From NCBI GenBank assembly GCA_023958095.1, contig JAMLGJ010000003.1:1-64000 (forward strand): DNA of 64,000 nucleotides. Direction: 5' to 3'. The notes beneath the pieces are model-generated. The model was not told the DNA's origin. It was given only the letters and a program-made list of their open reading frames with translations, and did no database searches. Below are positions 36,288 to 44,540 of the stretch, one piece after another (positions within the stretch are counted from its first letter, which is position 1; each line of letters opens with the position of its first letter). The position numbers were made by a program, and so were the translations under genes. This stretch comes from Microthrixaceae bacterium (GTDB taxonomy: Bacteria; Actinomycetota; Acidimicrobiia; Acidimicrobiales; Microtrichaceae).

Positions 36288-37055
36288 CTACGCGCAGTCG
36301 TCGATCGAGGTGGAACCCTCGTTCTCGGTTGTGGTGCCCTCGGGGCACTCCGTCGCTGTGGCCGATCCCGCGGTGTCCACGTAGGACCCGACGGGTGCCA
36401 ACAGGCAGTACATCTCGCCGGAGTTCGTCTGGTAGGTGCCGATCGGGCACTTCGTCTGCGAATTGGACTCGGAGTAGGCCACGAAGTGCCCGGGATCCGC
36501 GTCCTTGCACGATGCCTGACCCTCGGAGTCCTGGTAGGTACCGGGTGTGCAGCTCGTCGCCTCGGTCGCACCGCTCACGGCCACGTACCTACCGGCCGGG
36601 GCGTCGGTGCAGGAGGTCTGACCCTCGGAGTCCTGGAAGGTGCCGGGGAGGCACTCGGTGGCCTGCGATGCGCCCGTGGAGCCGACGTGGCTGCCGGCCG
36701 GAGCGGGCTTGCAGGAACTCTGGCCGGTCTCGTCCTGGTAGGTGCCGAGAGGACATGCGGTCGCTTCCCGTGCGCCGGTGGTGGCCACGAACCAACCGGC
36801 AGGTGCAGGCTTGCACGAGGCTTGGCCCTCCTCGTCCTGGTAGGTCCCACCCGGACAGGGGATCGCCTCGCTGGCCCCCTCAGCAGCAACGAAGGTGCCC
36901 ACGGGCGCCGGGGTGCACGGCGGGGCGCCGTCCGTCGAGTAGGTGCCCGGTTGGCAGAGGTCCGGTTCGGGTTCCGGCTCGGGTGCTGGCACACAACCGA
37001 CCGACACCAACAGTGCAGCCATCGCCAACCCGGTCATCGCAACACGATGCTTCAT
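36288..37055 (-). CDS. Cysteine-rich repeat lipoprotein (ephrin-receptor/GCC2-GCC3-like repeats)
   Basis: 255 residues. Signal peptide with lipobox LVSVGC, a PEPEPEPD spacer, then about six consecutive 34-residue repeats with the pattern C-P-G-T-Y-Q-D-x-x-G-Q-x-S-C-K-P-A-P-A-G...C and a shorter final one. The repeats resemble the EGF/TNFR-like modules seen in eukaryotic receptors (tyrosine-protein kinase ephrin receptor-like domain). Two to three Cys per repeat imply disulfides outside the cell. Function unknown; probably adhesion or ligand binding. Confidence 0.85.
   Translation of the reverse strand: MKHRVAMTGLAMAALLVSVGCVPAPEPEPEPDLCQPGTYSTDGAPPCTPAPVGTFVAAEGASEAIPCPGGTYQDEEGQASCKPAPAGWFVATTGAREATACPLGTYQDETGQSSCKPAPAGSHVGSTGASQATECLPGTFQDSEGQTSCTDAPAGRYVAVSGATEATSCTPGTYQDSEGQASCKDADPGHFVAYSESNSQTKCPIGTYQTNSGEMYCLLAPVGSYVDTAGSATATECPEGTTTENEGSTSIDDCA
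36320..36960 (-). repeat. Tandem ~102-bp coding repeats
   Basis: The coding region of the cysteine-rich lipoprotein consists of about six direct repeats of roughly 102 bp (34 codons), most similar in the parts encoding GTYQDxEGQASCKPAPAG. The similarity at DNA level suggests growth by duplication. Confidence 0.75.
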
Positions 37056-37213
37056 TGCCTGCCTCCAGGGCTCGAGTGGCGGACAACGGTACCGAGATGC
37101 ACCGAGGTTTCCTCTGTGGCATGCCGACGACACCGAGGACACCGCCGCGACCGGTGTTCCGGTGGCTCGGGTCCGTCGCCACTCTGTACCCTGCCTGACT
37201 CGGAGGTTTGAGA

Positions 37214-38305
37214 ATGGGTGCGGGTGAGTCAGCAGGGGATCGAGCGAGGGATGCTGCGGCAGCTGCGGCGTACCTCCAGCAGAAGGCGGATCGTGCCAGC
37301 GAGGCTGCTCGTCGCTGGGATCAGGGCCGCCAGGGAGAACAGCGTCTCGCCGAGTTGCTGCAACCGCTCTCCCGCAGCGGATTCAGGTTTCTCGCAGATC
37401 GTCGATTCCCGGGGCGCAGCGGCAACCTCGACATGGTGGTCGTGGGTCCCACGGGAGCATTCGTGCTCGACGCGAAGAACTGGACCGGCCGACTCGAGGT
37501 GGATGGGACAGCTCTTCGCCACAACGGCCGGAGGAGGGTGCAGGAGATCGAGTCCGTCCGGGGGCAGGCTGCAGCAGTGGCGGAGCTGTTGGACCGTGCA
37601 GGGATGGACCGGGTTCCGGTTCGCCCAGCGCTCTGTTTCGTGGGCGCCGCGACACTGGGAGGTCGGCGTGCGGTGGAACGCGTGCACCTGGCCGACGCCG
37701 ACGAGGTGTGCGCCCTCGTTGCCGACCCGGACGTAGTCCTCAACCAGGAGTGGGTCGAAGCGGTCCATCGGTACCTCTCGGATGCCCTTCCCTCGCGGTC
37801 GGACCAGGAGTTCGGTGTGGAGGAGGCTCCCGATGAGCCCGTCGTGTTCATGACGTTGTGGTCGAAATACGGCAAGCGTCGGCTGTACGTCAAGGATGAG
37901 CTTGGAATGGACGGGGGCTACCTCGACCTCGTCGAGGGCCGGGCGGTGGGCACATCGCCGGGTGCGGAGTCGGTCCTCGAACAGTTGGTTCCCCACTACC
38001 TCGACACTGGCAACGCGATGGGTCTGTCGGATGCCGACCAGGGAGCGATCAAGCGGTTCCTGTCCTCGCTGCTCGGGTCCTCCAGGTCGAGGCCCGACAC
38101 ACCGCTCGTGGTGGCCAGGGTCTGGCGAAGGCCCGGCATCCAGCGTCTCTACGTGCACCGACTGGGTTCCAACGGAACCAAGGTGGATCTCGGATGGTTC
38201 GACCTGTCGGATGGGCGTGTTCAGGCCGACCAGCAGGGAGCCGAACCGGTGATCAGGTACTGCGGCAACCGGTACCTGGCGGTCCAGTCCGGCCCCCAGT
38301 CGTAG
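37214..38305 (+). CDS. NERD-domain protein (nuclease-related)
   Basis: 363 residues. The N-terminal part (about 35-150) is a NERD domain, a restriction-endonuclease-like fold: GRQGEQRLAELLQPL, NLDMVVVGPTGAFVLDAKNW with the core Asp...Asp-x-Lys of PD-(D/E)XK enzymes. The C-terminal region is unrecognised but contains two similar segments (FMTLWSKYGKRRLYVKDEL and VVARVWRRPGIQRLYVHRLG), suggesting an internal duplication. ATG 37214 follows GGAGG at seven bases. Confidence 0.8.
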   Translation: MGAGESAGDRARDAAAAAAYLQQKADRASEAARRWDQGRQGEQRLAELLQPLSRSGFRFLADRRFPGRSGNLDMVVVGPTGAFVLDAKNWTGRLEVDGTALRHNGRRRVQEIESVRGQAAAVAELLDRAGMDRVPVRPALCFVGAATLGGRRAVERVHLADADEVCALVADPDVVLNQEWVEAVHRYLSDALPSRSDQEFGVEEAPDEPVVFMTLWSKYGKRRLYVKDELGMDGGYLDLVEGRAVGTSPGAESVLEQLVPHYLDTGNAMGLSDADQGAIKRFLSSLLGSSRSRPDTPLVVARVWRRPGIQRLYVHRLGSNGTKVDLGWFDLSDGRVQADQQGAEPVIRYCGNRYLAVQSGPQS

Positions 38306-38434
38306 GAGCGGAGGTAGCCCACGGCCATGCAGAGCCCTCGTCGAAACCGCTCGGGACCCGAGGCCATCCAGCCGGAACCCGCGTCGTCCCGCTGAAGTAC
38401 GGGCAGACTCACTCGTTCGCGTATGGTCCACTCC

Positions 38435-39205
38435 ATGAGGAGGGCATGGGTACCGGCGGTGGCGCTGGTCGTCCTGGTGGCCATCGGGTGTGGGGTCGAC
38501 CTGGAGGCCGAGAAGGCATCTGTCGAGATGTCCGCGGTCGAGGACCCCGTCGCGACAACCGAACTGGCGACCACCACCTCGACCACCACCACGACGACCA
38601 CGACCGCGCCGGTCACCACCACGACGACGACAACGGCTCCCACGGTGACCGTGACGAGGGTCGTGGATGGGGACACACTCGAGGTCTCGACGGGCGACAC
38701 CGTGCGCCTGATCGGGATCGACACCCCCGAGCGCGGCGAATGCGGATACGACGAGGCGACCAACCTGTTGCGCCTCATGGTGGACCAGAAGCCGGTGTCC
38801 CTGGTTCCAGGGGCCCAGGACGACCGGGACCTCTACGGCCGCATCCTGCGCTACGTCGAGGTCGACGGCGGTGACGTGAACCTCGAACTGATCAGCAGTG
38901 GCAGGGCCGTTGCCCGCTACGACAGCCGCGATGGATATGGCCGACACCCCCGCGAGGACCAGTACGTCGCAGCTGACGCCAAATCGGGCAACGCCGTACG
39001 CTGCGCGCCCGCAACGACCGCGCCTCCGGCGACCACGCCGCCACAACCCGCGAGCCCAGCCCCGAGCGCTGGTGGGAACGACCCCCGGTTCGGGACCTGC
39101 AAGGACGCGATCAGCAACGGATACGGTCCCTACCGCCGAGGAATCGACCCCGAGTACAACTGGTACCGCGACGGCGACCACGACGGGACCAACTGCGAAC
39201 GGTAG
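38435..39205 (+). CDS. Secreted SNase-like nuclease with excalibur calcium-binding domain
   Basis: 256 residues. Lipoprotein-like signal ending VLVAIGC, a long Thr-rich linker, a staphylococcal-nuclease domain (VTRVVDGDTLEVS, VRLIGIDTPERGECGYDEA, DRDLYGRILRYV, LISSGRAVARYDS) and a C-terminal excalibur motif (NWYRDGDHDGTNCER). The catalytic Arg/Asp/Glu pattern looks retained. It would degrade extracellular nucleic acids with Ca. ATG 38423 is an alternative start. Directly follows the NERD protein gene. Confidence 0.9.
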   Translation: MRRAWVPAVALVVLVAIGCGVDLEAEKASVEMSAVEDPVATTELATTTSTTTTTTTTAPVTTTTTTTAPTVTVTRVVDGDTLEVSTGDTVRLIGIDTPERGECGYDEATNLLRLMVDQKPVSLVPGAQDDRDLYGRILRYVEVDGGDVNLELISSGRAVARYDSRDGYGRHPREDQYVAADAKSGNAVRCAPATTAPPATTPPQPASPAPSAGGNDPRFGTCKDAISNGYGPYRRGIDPEYNWYRDGDHDGTNCER

Positions 39206-39223
39206 GTTCCCGAGAACCGAGAA

Positions 39224-39250
39224 GGCCGGGACCCCTTGGGAATCCCGGCC
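39224..39250. terminator. Hairpin between SNase gene and tRNA-Lys
   Basis: GGCCGGGA and TCCCGGCC form a perfect 8-bp stem around an 11-nt loop, placed between the convergent SNase gene stop (39205) and the tRNA-Lys 3' end (39261). It could terminate both. Confidence 0.6.
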
Positions 39251-39260
39251 AACTCGTCTG

Positions 39261-39334
39261 TACGCCCCCTGGGACTCGAACCCAGAACCTGCGGATTAAG
39301 AGTCCGATGCTCTGACCAATTGAGCTAGAGGCGC
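39261..39334 (-). tRNA. tRNA-Lys (anticodon CTT)
   Basis: Reverse complement gives GCGCCTC-TAGCTCA..., anticodon loop CTCTTAA with anticodon CTT flanked by stem GGA/TCC, variable region, and T-arm CTGGG-TTCGAGT-CCCAG, closing with GGGGCGT. The terminal pair G1-U72 and a T·G pair in the acceptor are slightly weak. No CCA encoded. Confidence 0.9.
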
Positions 39335-39493
39335 AGGTTGGCGAATCCGGCGCGGATTCGACGCACCACTGTAGCGAGTCCGCGAAGTGTCGGGCCAAGC
39401 GGTTCGGGTGCATCCGGCGAATACTTGAATCGGCTTCGGTGCTGCCGACGGGTGTGAAGCACGCCACAGATCGCGCGCTTCCGCGGAGGCAAC

Positions 39494-42400
39494 ATGACAA
39501 CCGGATCACAGCAGGCACGGACCAACCACGGGGACGCCGTGGAACGCAATCCCCGTGGGGTGGTGCTGCTCGGTGCAGTCGCAGTCGCAACGACAGCGGT
39601 CTATGTGTGGTGGCGTCTGTTCCACACCCTGGATGCCAACCGGTGGCTCTCGGTTCCGCTGTTCGTGGCAGAGCTCGTGGTGATCACCCGGTTCCTCTTC
39701 TCGCTGGCTTCCATCGGGCCGGCCCCGGGCAGGGGAGTGGTGGCTCCGAGCGGAGTCGTCCAACCGGACCGGCAGGCACCGGTGGAGGTGTTGGTGGTCG
39801 CAGTGGACGGCGACCGTGAAGCGCTCAGCCGTACCCTTGCGCTCACCTCGGTGGAGAACCCGATGGCCGTGAGGGTGCTCGACAGCTTCGTGCGTCCGGA
39901 GCTGGCCGAAGAGGCGCGACGGCACGGTGCCAGCTACGAGGTGCTGGGCAGTCCCCGGCCGGCGGAGCTGGTGGGCAGGGCCATGACCTCCAGCGAGGCG
40001 CCCTATGTGGCCTGGCTGGACGCCGGTGACGTGCCGGTGCCCGGCATGCTCGGGTTGGCCGAAGCGTTCAGGGATCCCTCGGTAGCGGTCGTGCAGAGCG
40101 CGGCGGACCTCGTGAACCGCGACAGCCTGTTGCACCTCACACCCGACCACGACGAGCGCGCGGTGGCCAACCGGGTGGCGGGGCCGTCACTGGACCGTGC
40201 GGGTTCGGCCCAGTGGGAGGGCTCCGGATCGCTCGTGCGCGTCTCTGCCATCGAGTACGTGGGGGGCCTGCACGGCGGGCACGGTTCGGCCACGCACCGC
40301 ACCGCCCTGCGATTGCGTCGCGCCGGGATGCAGGTGCGGTTCTGCGCCGAGCCGATGGTCCGCACCGGTGCGCCCGACACCCTCTCTGAGTACCTGGCCA
40401 TCGAGGAGGGCACGTCGCGGGCCGACTGGGCGCTGCTCGCCACCTCTGACACCCCGCTTCGGCCACGGGCCGGCTTCCGGGCCACCCTCGCCCAGCTGCA
40501 CCGCAGCACCACGGCACTCGACGGGCTGGCGCGGTTGACCTTCCTCGCGGTCCTGGCGGCGGTGCTGCTCGGCGGGGAACTCCCGTTCTCGGTGGGTCCG
40601 TTGGCCATGGCCGCCGCATTCGCGGTTCCCTTCGTGCTGCGCACCGCAACCCTGCACGTGCTCGGGCGCGGCACGATCGGCTTCGGCGACCCGACTCGCC
40701 AGGCGATGCGCCTGATGGGTGCCCGGATCTCCGCACTGGTGCGTTCCGCACCGGATGTCGGGGGTGGGGAATCCCGCCGTTGGGCCGCGCTGGGCCAGCT
40801 GCCGTTGCTCACCGCGTCGCTGGTGGTGCTGGACGTGGCACTCGTGCTCAGGCTCCTCACCCTCGTGTGGCCGGGACTGCTGCCGCCGATGGCGGCCTCC
40901 GCACGGTTCGTGGCGATGGCGGCCACCGTCTGGGCCGTGCTCGTGGCGCTGGACGTGCTGCATGTACTGGTGTCGCGGGTGCAGCGGCGAGCGCACCACC
41001 GCCAGGGGACCGAACTGTTGGTGGACGTGGACGGCCGCTCCTGCCGCAGCGTGGACCTCACCCCGGTGGGTGTGGGACTGCTCGTGCCCGCAGCACTGCT
41101 CAGCTCCGAAGGTGGTGCCGTCGAACCCGGTGCGAGTGTCCCGATCCATTTCGAGATCCCACGCCTGGATGGCTCACGCACCCCGGTCGACCTCCGAGCC
41201 CACATCGAGCACCTTTCGCAGCGATCGTCCAACGGGCTGCACCGGGCCGGTGCCGCGTTCGTGGGTGTGCCGCCGGATGCCCGCGACGCCCTGGTGGAGT
41301 TCTGTGCACTGACCGCGGAGCACCGCGACCGTGCACCGCGTCCAGTTGCCGAATCGGCTCCGGATGACTACGACGTGGCCACCCACGGCGCAGGCCGGCG
41401 GGCGCTGGCCATGTTGAGCACGATCGGCTTGATCGTCGCGGGGCCCTTCGTGGCGCTCGGACCCAGCGCCGGTGCCGCGGAGGCGGACCCCCGGGATGCC
41501 GTGGTCATCGGCTACGTGCGCGACCAGAACGGCACAGCGGTCGAAGGTGCCTGTGTGGGCATCTGGGACGACGGCAGGGTGCCGTGGGTCAACACCGATG
41601 CGAATGGACGCTACGAACTGACCTCCGTGTCAGCGGGGCAGCACAGCGTGGTCACCCAGGACTGCTCCGGTAGCGGGCACATGGCCACCTTCGCGCCGTC
41701 CACCCCATGGGCCCAGCAGGCCCAGGCAGTCGATGTCGGTGCCTCCGAGCAGGTCGAAGGCGTCGACATCGTCGTGGTGCCCGGAGTGGATGTCACTGGG
41801 CGTGTGGTCGACGAATCCGGAGATCCCGCGGGCGACGTGTGTGTCAACTACGGGCCCTTCGACTCGGAGCCGGGCTCGGAGCAGATGTGGCTCGGCTACA
41901 GCGGTGAGGACGGCCGCCTCTGGGGACGCCTGCCTGCAGGCCAGGTGGTGCGGATCCAGATGAACGACTGCTCCAACGAACAGCGCTTCTCGACCAGCTG
42001 GTATCCGGGAACGACCGCAGCTGACAAGGCCGAGGCCGTCAAGGTGCCGACCGTCGGCGAGTTCGACCTGGGCGACGCGGTGATGCAGTCCGGGGCGGTC
42101 GTGACCGGCACAGTGCAGGACAGCCGGTCACAGGCCGTGTCCTCGGCCTGCGTCTCGGCGCAGGAAGTGCTCGACGGTTCCTGGAACTGGGTCGGTGGCA
42201 CCCATTCCGACGATCAGGGCAACTACCGGTTCGTGGTGCCGCCCGGGACCTACGCGCTGTGGTTCAGTGACTGCGACGGCGAGCAGGACTTCCTCGAGAC
42301 CTGGTATCCGGACGTGACCGAGTGGACCGACAACCCACCCACCGTCGAGGTGGGTCCGGGTGAGAACCGTTTCGACATGACTGTCGAGCCCGGCGCGGTG

Positions 42401-44233
42401 GTCACCGGAACCGTCTACGACGAGGAGGGCACGGCCCGTGCCGATGCCTGCGTGGGCGTGGTGTCGGTGCACGAGCACGGGTGGGACTGGGTCGCCGGCA
42501 CCCACACGGACAAGGGGGGCAACTACCGCATCCTCTCACCGCTGGGGGACTACTCCCTGACCGCGAACGGATGCGATGACTCCAGTGAACTGGTCCAGGG
42601 GTTCCAGGACGGCTCCCCGATGTGGAGCGAACCCGCGCCGACCGTGTCGCTCGCTGAGGGTGACAACGGACCCTATGACTTCAGCCTCGAACTCGGAGCC
42701 AACCTCGACGGGGTGGTGCGCGACGCGGCGGGCAACCCGGCGACGGGTGTGTGCGTCACGGCGATCGATGCCGAGTCGGCACGCAACGACCAGTGGCGAT
42801 CCGTGGGCTGGGCCCGGGCCGCGGACGACGGCTCCTGGCAGACGGGCGCGATTCCCTCCGGCAGCTACCTGGTTCACTACTCGAACTGCGACGAGGACTG
42901 GAACTGGTCCGACAGCGGCACCTGGATCCCGGAGTTCCACGACGGTGTGCTCGATCCGCTGGTTCACGACCTGGCACAACTCACGTCTGTCGACGTGGTC
43001 AGGGGTGACACCGCTCCCCTCGAGGCCGACCTCGTGCGCGCCGCCAGGGTCAAGGGCCGCATAACGAGCGACGGAGCACCCGCCGGTGGGGTCTGCGTCG
43101 GCAGCAGGCTGGGTGAGCAGGAGACCAGCAACGACGACGGCTACTACTCGATCGGTCTGCTGCCCGGACAGGAGGTGCTCACCTTCACCGACTGCGAGAC
43201 GGGCCGCGGTCTCGTACAGGAGACCCATGCCTTCGATCTGGCCGAGGGAGATGGCGTCGTACTCGACCTGGCGATGGCGCAGGCCGAGCCGGCGACGATC
43301 AGCGGATCGGTGCGCACCGCTTCGGGTGGGGTGATCCAGCCCTCCTGCGTGGTGGCCTACGTTCCCGACGAGCTCATCGGAATGGCGATGGTCGATTCCA
43401 ACGGTGACTTCGAGATCCCGGGCCTCGGTGCAGGTGCCTACTGGGTCGGGGTGTTCGGGTGCAGCGAGGACGCCGGCATGGTGATGGTGGATCCGGACAC
43501 CGGGGAGCAGTACTCGCCGAGTTGGTTCCCGGGTGTGGCGATCAGCTTCCCCGAAGCGGGGTCTCCTGATCCTGCCAGCGATGGTGCGACCCCATTCCTG
43601 CTCAGCCCGGGGTCGCAAGCGGACGCGTCGTTCTGTTTCGGAGGCTGCACACAGGAGGTGCCAGCCACCACGACCACCACCACGACCACCACGGCCGCTC
43701 CGACGACGGCTGCACCCACCACGGCTGCACCCACGACGGCTGTCCCGACGACGGCTGTCCCGACGACGGCTGCACCCACGACGGCCGCACCCACGACGGC
43801 TGCACCGACGACCGTGGCACCGGGCGCTGGCTCGGTGGCGATGCCCGGAGCGGGTTCCACACTGGTGCCGGGCATCGTTCCGACCAGCGCGCCGGCCGGT
43901 GCCGGCGGACCGTTGCCGGTGGTCGACAGCGGGACCCTGAAGCGCTACACGCCAACGATCGCGGGCCCGGCGGTCGCCTCGAGTGTCATGACGCTGGAGG
44001 AGCTCGCGGAAGCTCCCTACGCAGTCGTTTCGGCCGACAACGCTTCGGCTTCGGTGCAGGGCCCGCCGGAGTCGCTCTCCCAGGCGGCCTACGGTGCCGA
44101 CGACGAGGTCGCAGCCGCGATCCCCGTCCAGGAAGGCGACCCGGGCAGCGGCGGCTGGCTCTGGGCGGGCGCGGTCCTGCTGCTGATGGCGGTGGCCGGG
44201 GGCCTGATCATGGCGAAGCGCCGACTGAGCTGA
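39494..44233 (+). CDS. Giant membrane protein: degenerate GT2/PilZ module fused to extracellular CarboxypepD_reg-like repeats
   Basis: 1579 residues. Two N-terminal helices; a GT2-like domain (about 95-335) with YVAWLDAGDVPVPGM; several helices; a PilZ-like segment near residue 498 (RAHHR then DLTPVGVGL); a helix near 640-660; about seven outer β-sandwich repeats (V-x-G-x-V-x-D...A-C-V...D-C, two Cys each, 665-1380); a Pro/Thr linker; a C-terminal helix. The order recalls BcsA cellulose synthase. The TED base is replaced by GSATHR and the QxxRW motif by TSRADW, so glycosyl transfer is doubtful. It may be a c-di-GMP-linked surface structure (inference). Confidence 0.8.
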   Translation: MTTGSQQARTNHGDAVERNPRGVVLLGAVAVATTAVYVWWRLFHTLDANRWLSVPLFVAELVVITRFLFSLASIGPAPGRGVVAPSGVVQPDRQAPVEVLVVAVDGDREALSRTLALTSVENPMAVRVLDSFVRPELAEEARRHGASYEVLGSPRPAELVGRAMTSSEAPYVAWLDAGDVPVPGMLGLAEAFRDPSVAVVQSAADLVNRDSLLHLTPDHDERAVANRVAGPSLDRAGSAQWEGSGSLVRVSAIEYVGGLHGGHGSATHRTALRLRRAGMQVRFCAEPMVRTGAPDTLSEYLAIEEGTSRADWALLATSDTPLRPRAGFRATLAQLHRSTTALDGLARLTFLAVLAAVLLGGELPFSVGPLAMAAAFAVPFVLRTATLHVLGRGTIGFGDPTRQAMRLMGARISALVRSAPDVGGGESRRWAALGQLPLLTASLVVLDVALVLRLLTLVWPGLLPPMAASARFVAMAATVWAVLVALDVLHVLVSRVQRRAHHRQGTELLVDVDGRSCRSVDLTPVGVGLLVPAALLSSEGGAVEPGASVPIHFEIPRLDGSRTPVDLRAHIEHLSQRSSNGLHRAGAAFVGVPPDARDALVEFCALTAEHRDRAPRPVAESAPDDYDVATHGAGRRALAMLSTIGLIVAGPFVALGPSAGAAEADPRDAVVIGYVRDQNGTAVEGACVGIWDDGRVPWVNTDANGRYELTSVSAGQHSVVTQDCSGSGHMATFAPSTPWAQQAQAVDVGASEQVEGVDIVVVPGVDVTGRVVDESGDPAGDVCVNYGPFDSEPGSEQMWLGYSGEDGRLWGRLPAGQVVRIQMNDCSNEQRFSTSWYPGTTAADKAEAVKVPTVGEFDLGDAVMQSGAVVTGTVQDSRSQAVSSACVSAQEVLDGSWNWVGGTHSDDQGNYRFVVPPGTYALWFSDCDGEQDFLETWYPDVTEWTDNPPTVEVGPGENRFDMTVEPGAVVTGTVYDEEGTARADACVGVVSVHEHGWDWVAGTHTDKGGNYRILSPLGDYSLTANGCDDSSELVQGFQDGSPMWSEPAPTVSLAEGDNGPYDFSLELGANLDGVVRDAAGNPATGVCVTAIDAESARNDQWRSVGWARAADDGSWQTGAIPSGSYLVHYSNCDEDWNWSDSGTWIPEFHDGVLDPLVHDLAQLTSVDVVRGDTAPLEADLVRAARVKGRITSDGAPAGGVCVGSRLGEQETSNDDGYYSIGLLPGQEVLTFTDCETGRGLVQETHAFDLAEGDGVVLDLAMAQAEPATISGSVRTASGGVIQPSCVVAYVPDELIGMAMVDSNGDFEIPGLGAGAYWVGVFGCSEDAGMVMVDPDTGEQYSPSWFPGVAISFPEAGSPDPASDGATPFLLSPGSQADASFCFGGCTQEVPATTTTTTTTTAAPTTAAPTTAAPTTAVPTTAVPTTAAPTTAAPTTAAPTTVAPGAGSVAMPGAGSTLVPGIVPTSAPAGAGGPLPVVDSGTLKRYTPTIAGPAVASSVMTLEELAEAPYAVVSADNASASVQGPPESLSQAAYGADDEVAAAIPVQEGDPGSGGWLWAGAVLLLMAVAGGLIMAKRRLS
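43664..43822 (+). repeat. Low-complexity Thr/Ala/Pro-coding repeat
   Basis: A run of ACC/ACG codons followed by about eight 15-bp units encoding APTTA/VPTTA. It forms a flexible, probably glycosylated spacer between the repeat region and the C-terminal anchor of the giant membrane protein. Copy number may vary between strains. Confidence 0.85.
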
Positions 44234-44253
44234 CCCGAGCAATCCTCGCGAAC

Positions 44254-44296
44254 CTGCCCCGCAGCGCTCCCGTTCAGGAGAAGCGCTTCGGGGCAG
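44254..44296. terminator. Large hairpin between the giant gene and tRNA-His
   Basis: CTGCCCCGCAGCGCT (44254-44268) and AGCGCTTCGGGGCAG (44282-44296) pair over 15 positions with one mismatch around a 13-nt loop. It lies 20 bp after the stop of the giant membrane protein gene and 55 bp downstream of the minus-strand tRNA-His, so it can terminate both. Confidence 0.65.
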
Positions 44297-44351
44297 TTCC
44301 GTTCGCGACGCCGCAGAGTTGTCCGAACCGGTGGCTCTGCCGCTCGCATGG

Positions 44352-44427
44352 GGTGACCGAGGGGACTTGAACCCCCGACCTCCAGGGCCACAACCTGGCG
44401 CTCTAACCGGACTGAGCTACGGCCACC
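44352..44427 (-). tRNA. tRNA-His (anticodon GTG)
   Basis: Reverse complement: extra 5' G(-1) before acceptor GTGGCCG, D-arm AGCTCAGTCCGGTTAGAGC, anticodon arm CCAGG-TTGTGGC-CCTGG with anticodon GTG, T-arm with GGTTCAAGT, 3' acceptor CGGTCAC and discriminator C opposite G(-1), the hallmark of histidine tRNA. CCA not encoded. Confidence 0.96.
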
Positions 44428-44442
44428 ATGGCAAGGCCGAGC

Positions 44443-44452
44443 ATCATATACC
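44443..44452. promoter_or_regulatory. Overlapping divergent -10 elements of tRNA-His and tRNA-Arg
   Basis: The only A/T-rich patch between the divergent tRNAs. On the minus strand it reads TATGAT (44448-44443), 16 nt before the tRNA-His 5' end. On the plus strand it reads TATACC (44447-44452), 12 nt before tRNA-Arg. The two -10 boxes share two bases, so the promoters may exclude one another. The -35 regions would fall inside the tRNA genes. Confidence 0.4.
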
Positions 44453-44463
44453 GTGCAGGACCC

Positions 44464-44537
44464 GCCCCCGTAGCTCAGCTGGACAGAGCGTGGGACTTCT
44501 AATCCCGTGGTCGCAGGTTCGAATCCTGCCGGGGGCG
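44464..44537 (+). tRNA. tRNA-Arg (anticodon TCT)
   Basis: 74 nt: acceptor GCCCCCG pairs with CGGGGGC, D-arm AGCTCAGCTGGACAGAGC, anticodon loop CTTCTAA with anticodon TCT, T-arm GCAGG-TTCGAAT-CCTGC, discriminator G. CCA not encoded. The following protein gene starts 3 nt after the tRNA end, so processing of the tRNA may release that mRNA. Confidence 0.96.
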
Positions 44538-44540
44538 CAC

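Noticed and set aside
36320-36960. Roughly 100-bp repeats as CRISPR or non-coding satellite DNA
   Set aside because: They are in-frame repeats of a lipoprotein with a clear signal peptide and Cys pattern, with no unique spacers.
37229-39181. 650-codon minus-strand open frame opposite the NERD and SNase genes
   Set aside because: Shadow frame caused by GC-rich codon bias; no domain, while both plus-strand genes have clear domains and starts.
43664-43822. Regular short repeats resembling a CRISPR array
   Set aside because: Units are 12-15 bp with no spacers, fully in frame and encode a Thr/Pro/Ala linker of the giant protein.
42536-44242. 568-codon minus-strand frame opposite the giant protein gene
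   Set aside because: Arg/His-rich composition without any domain; antisense artefact of the repeat-rich coding strand.
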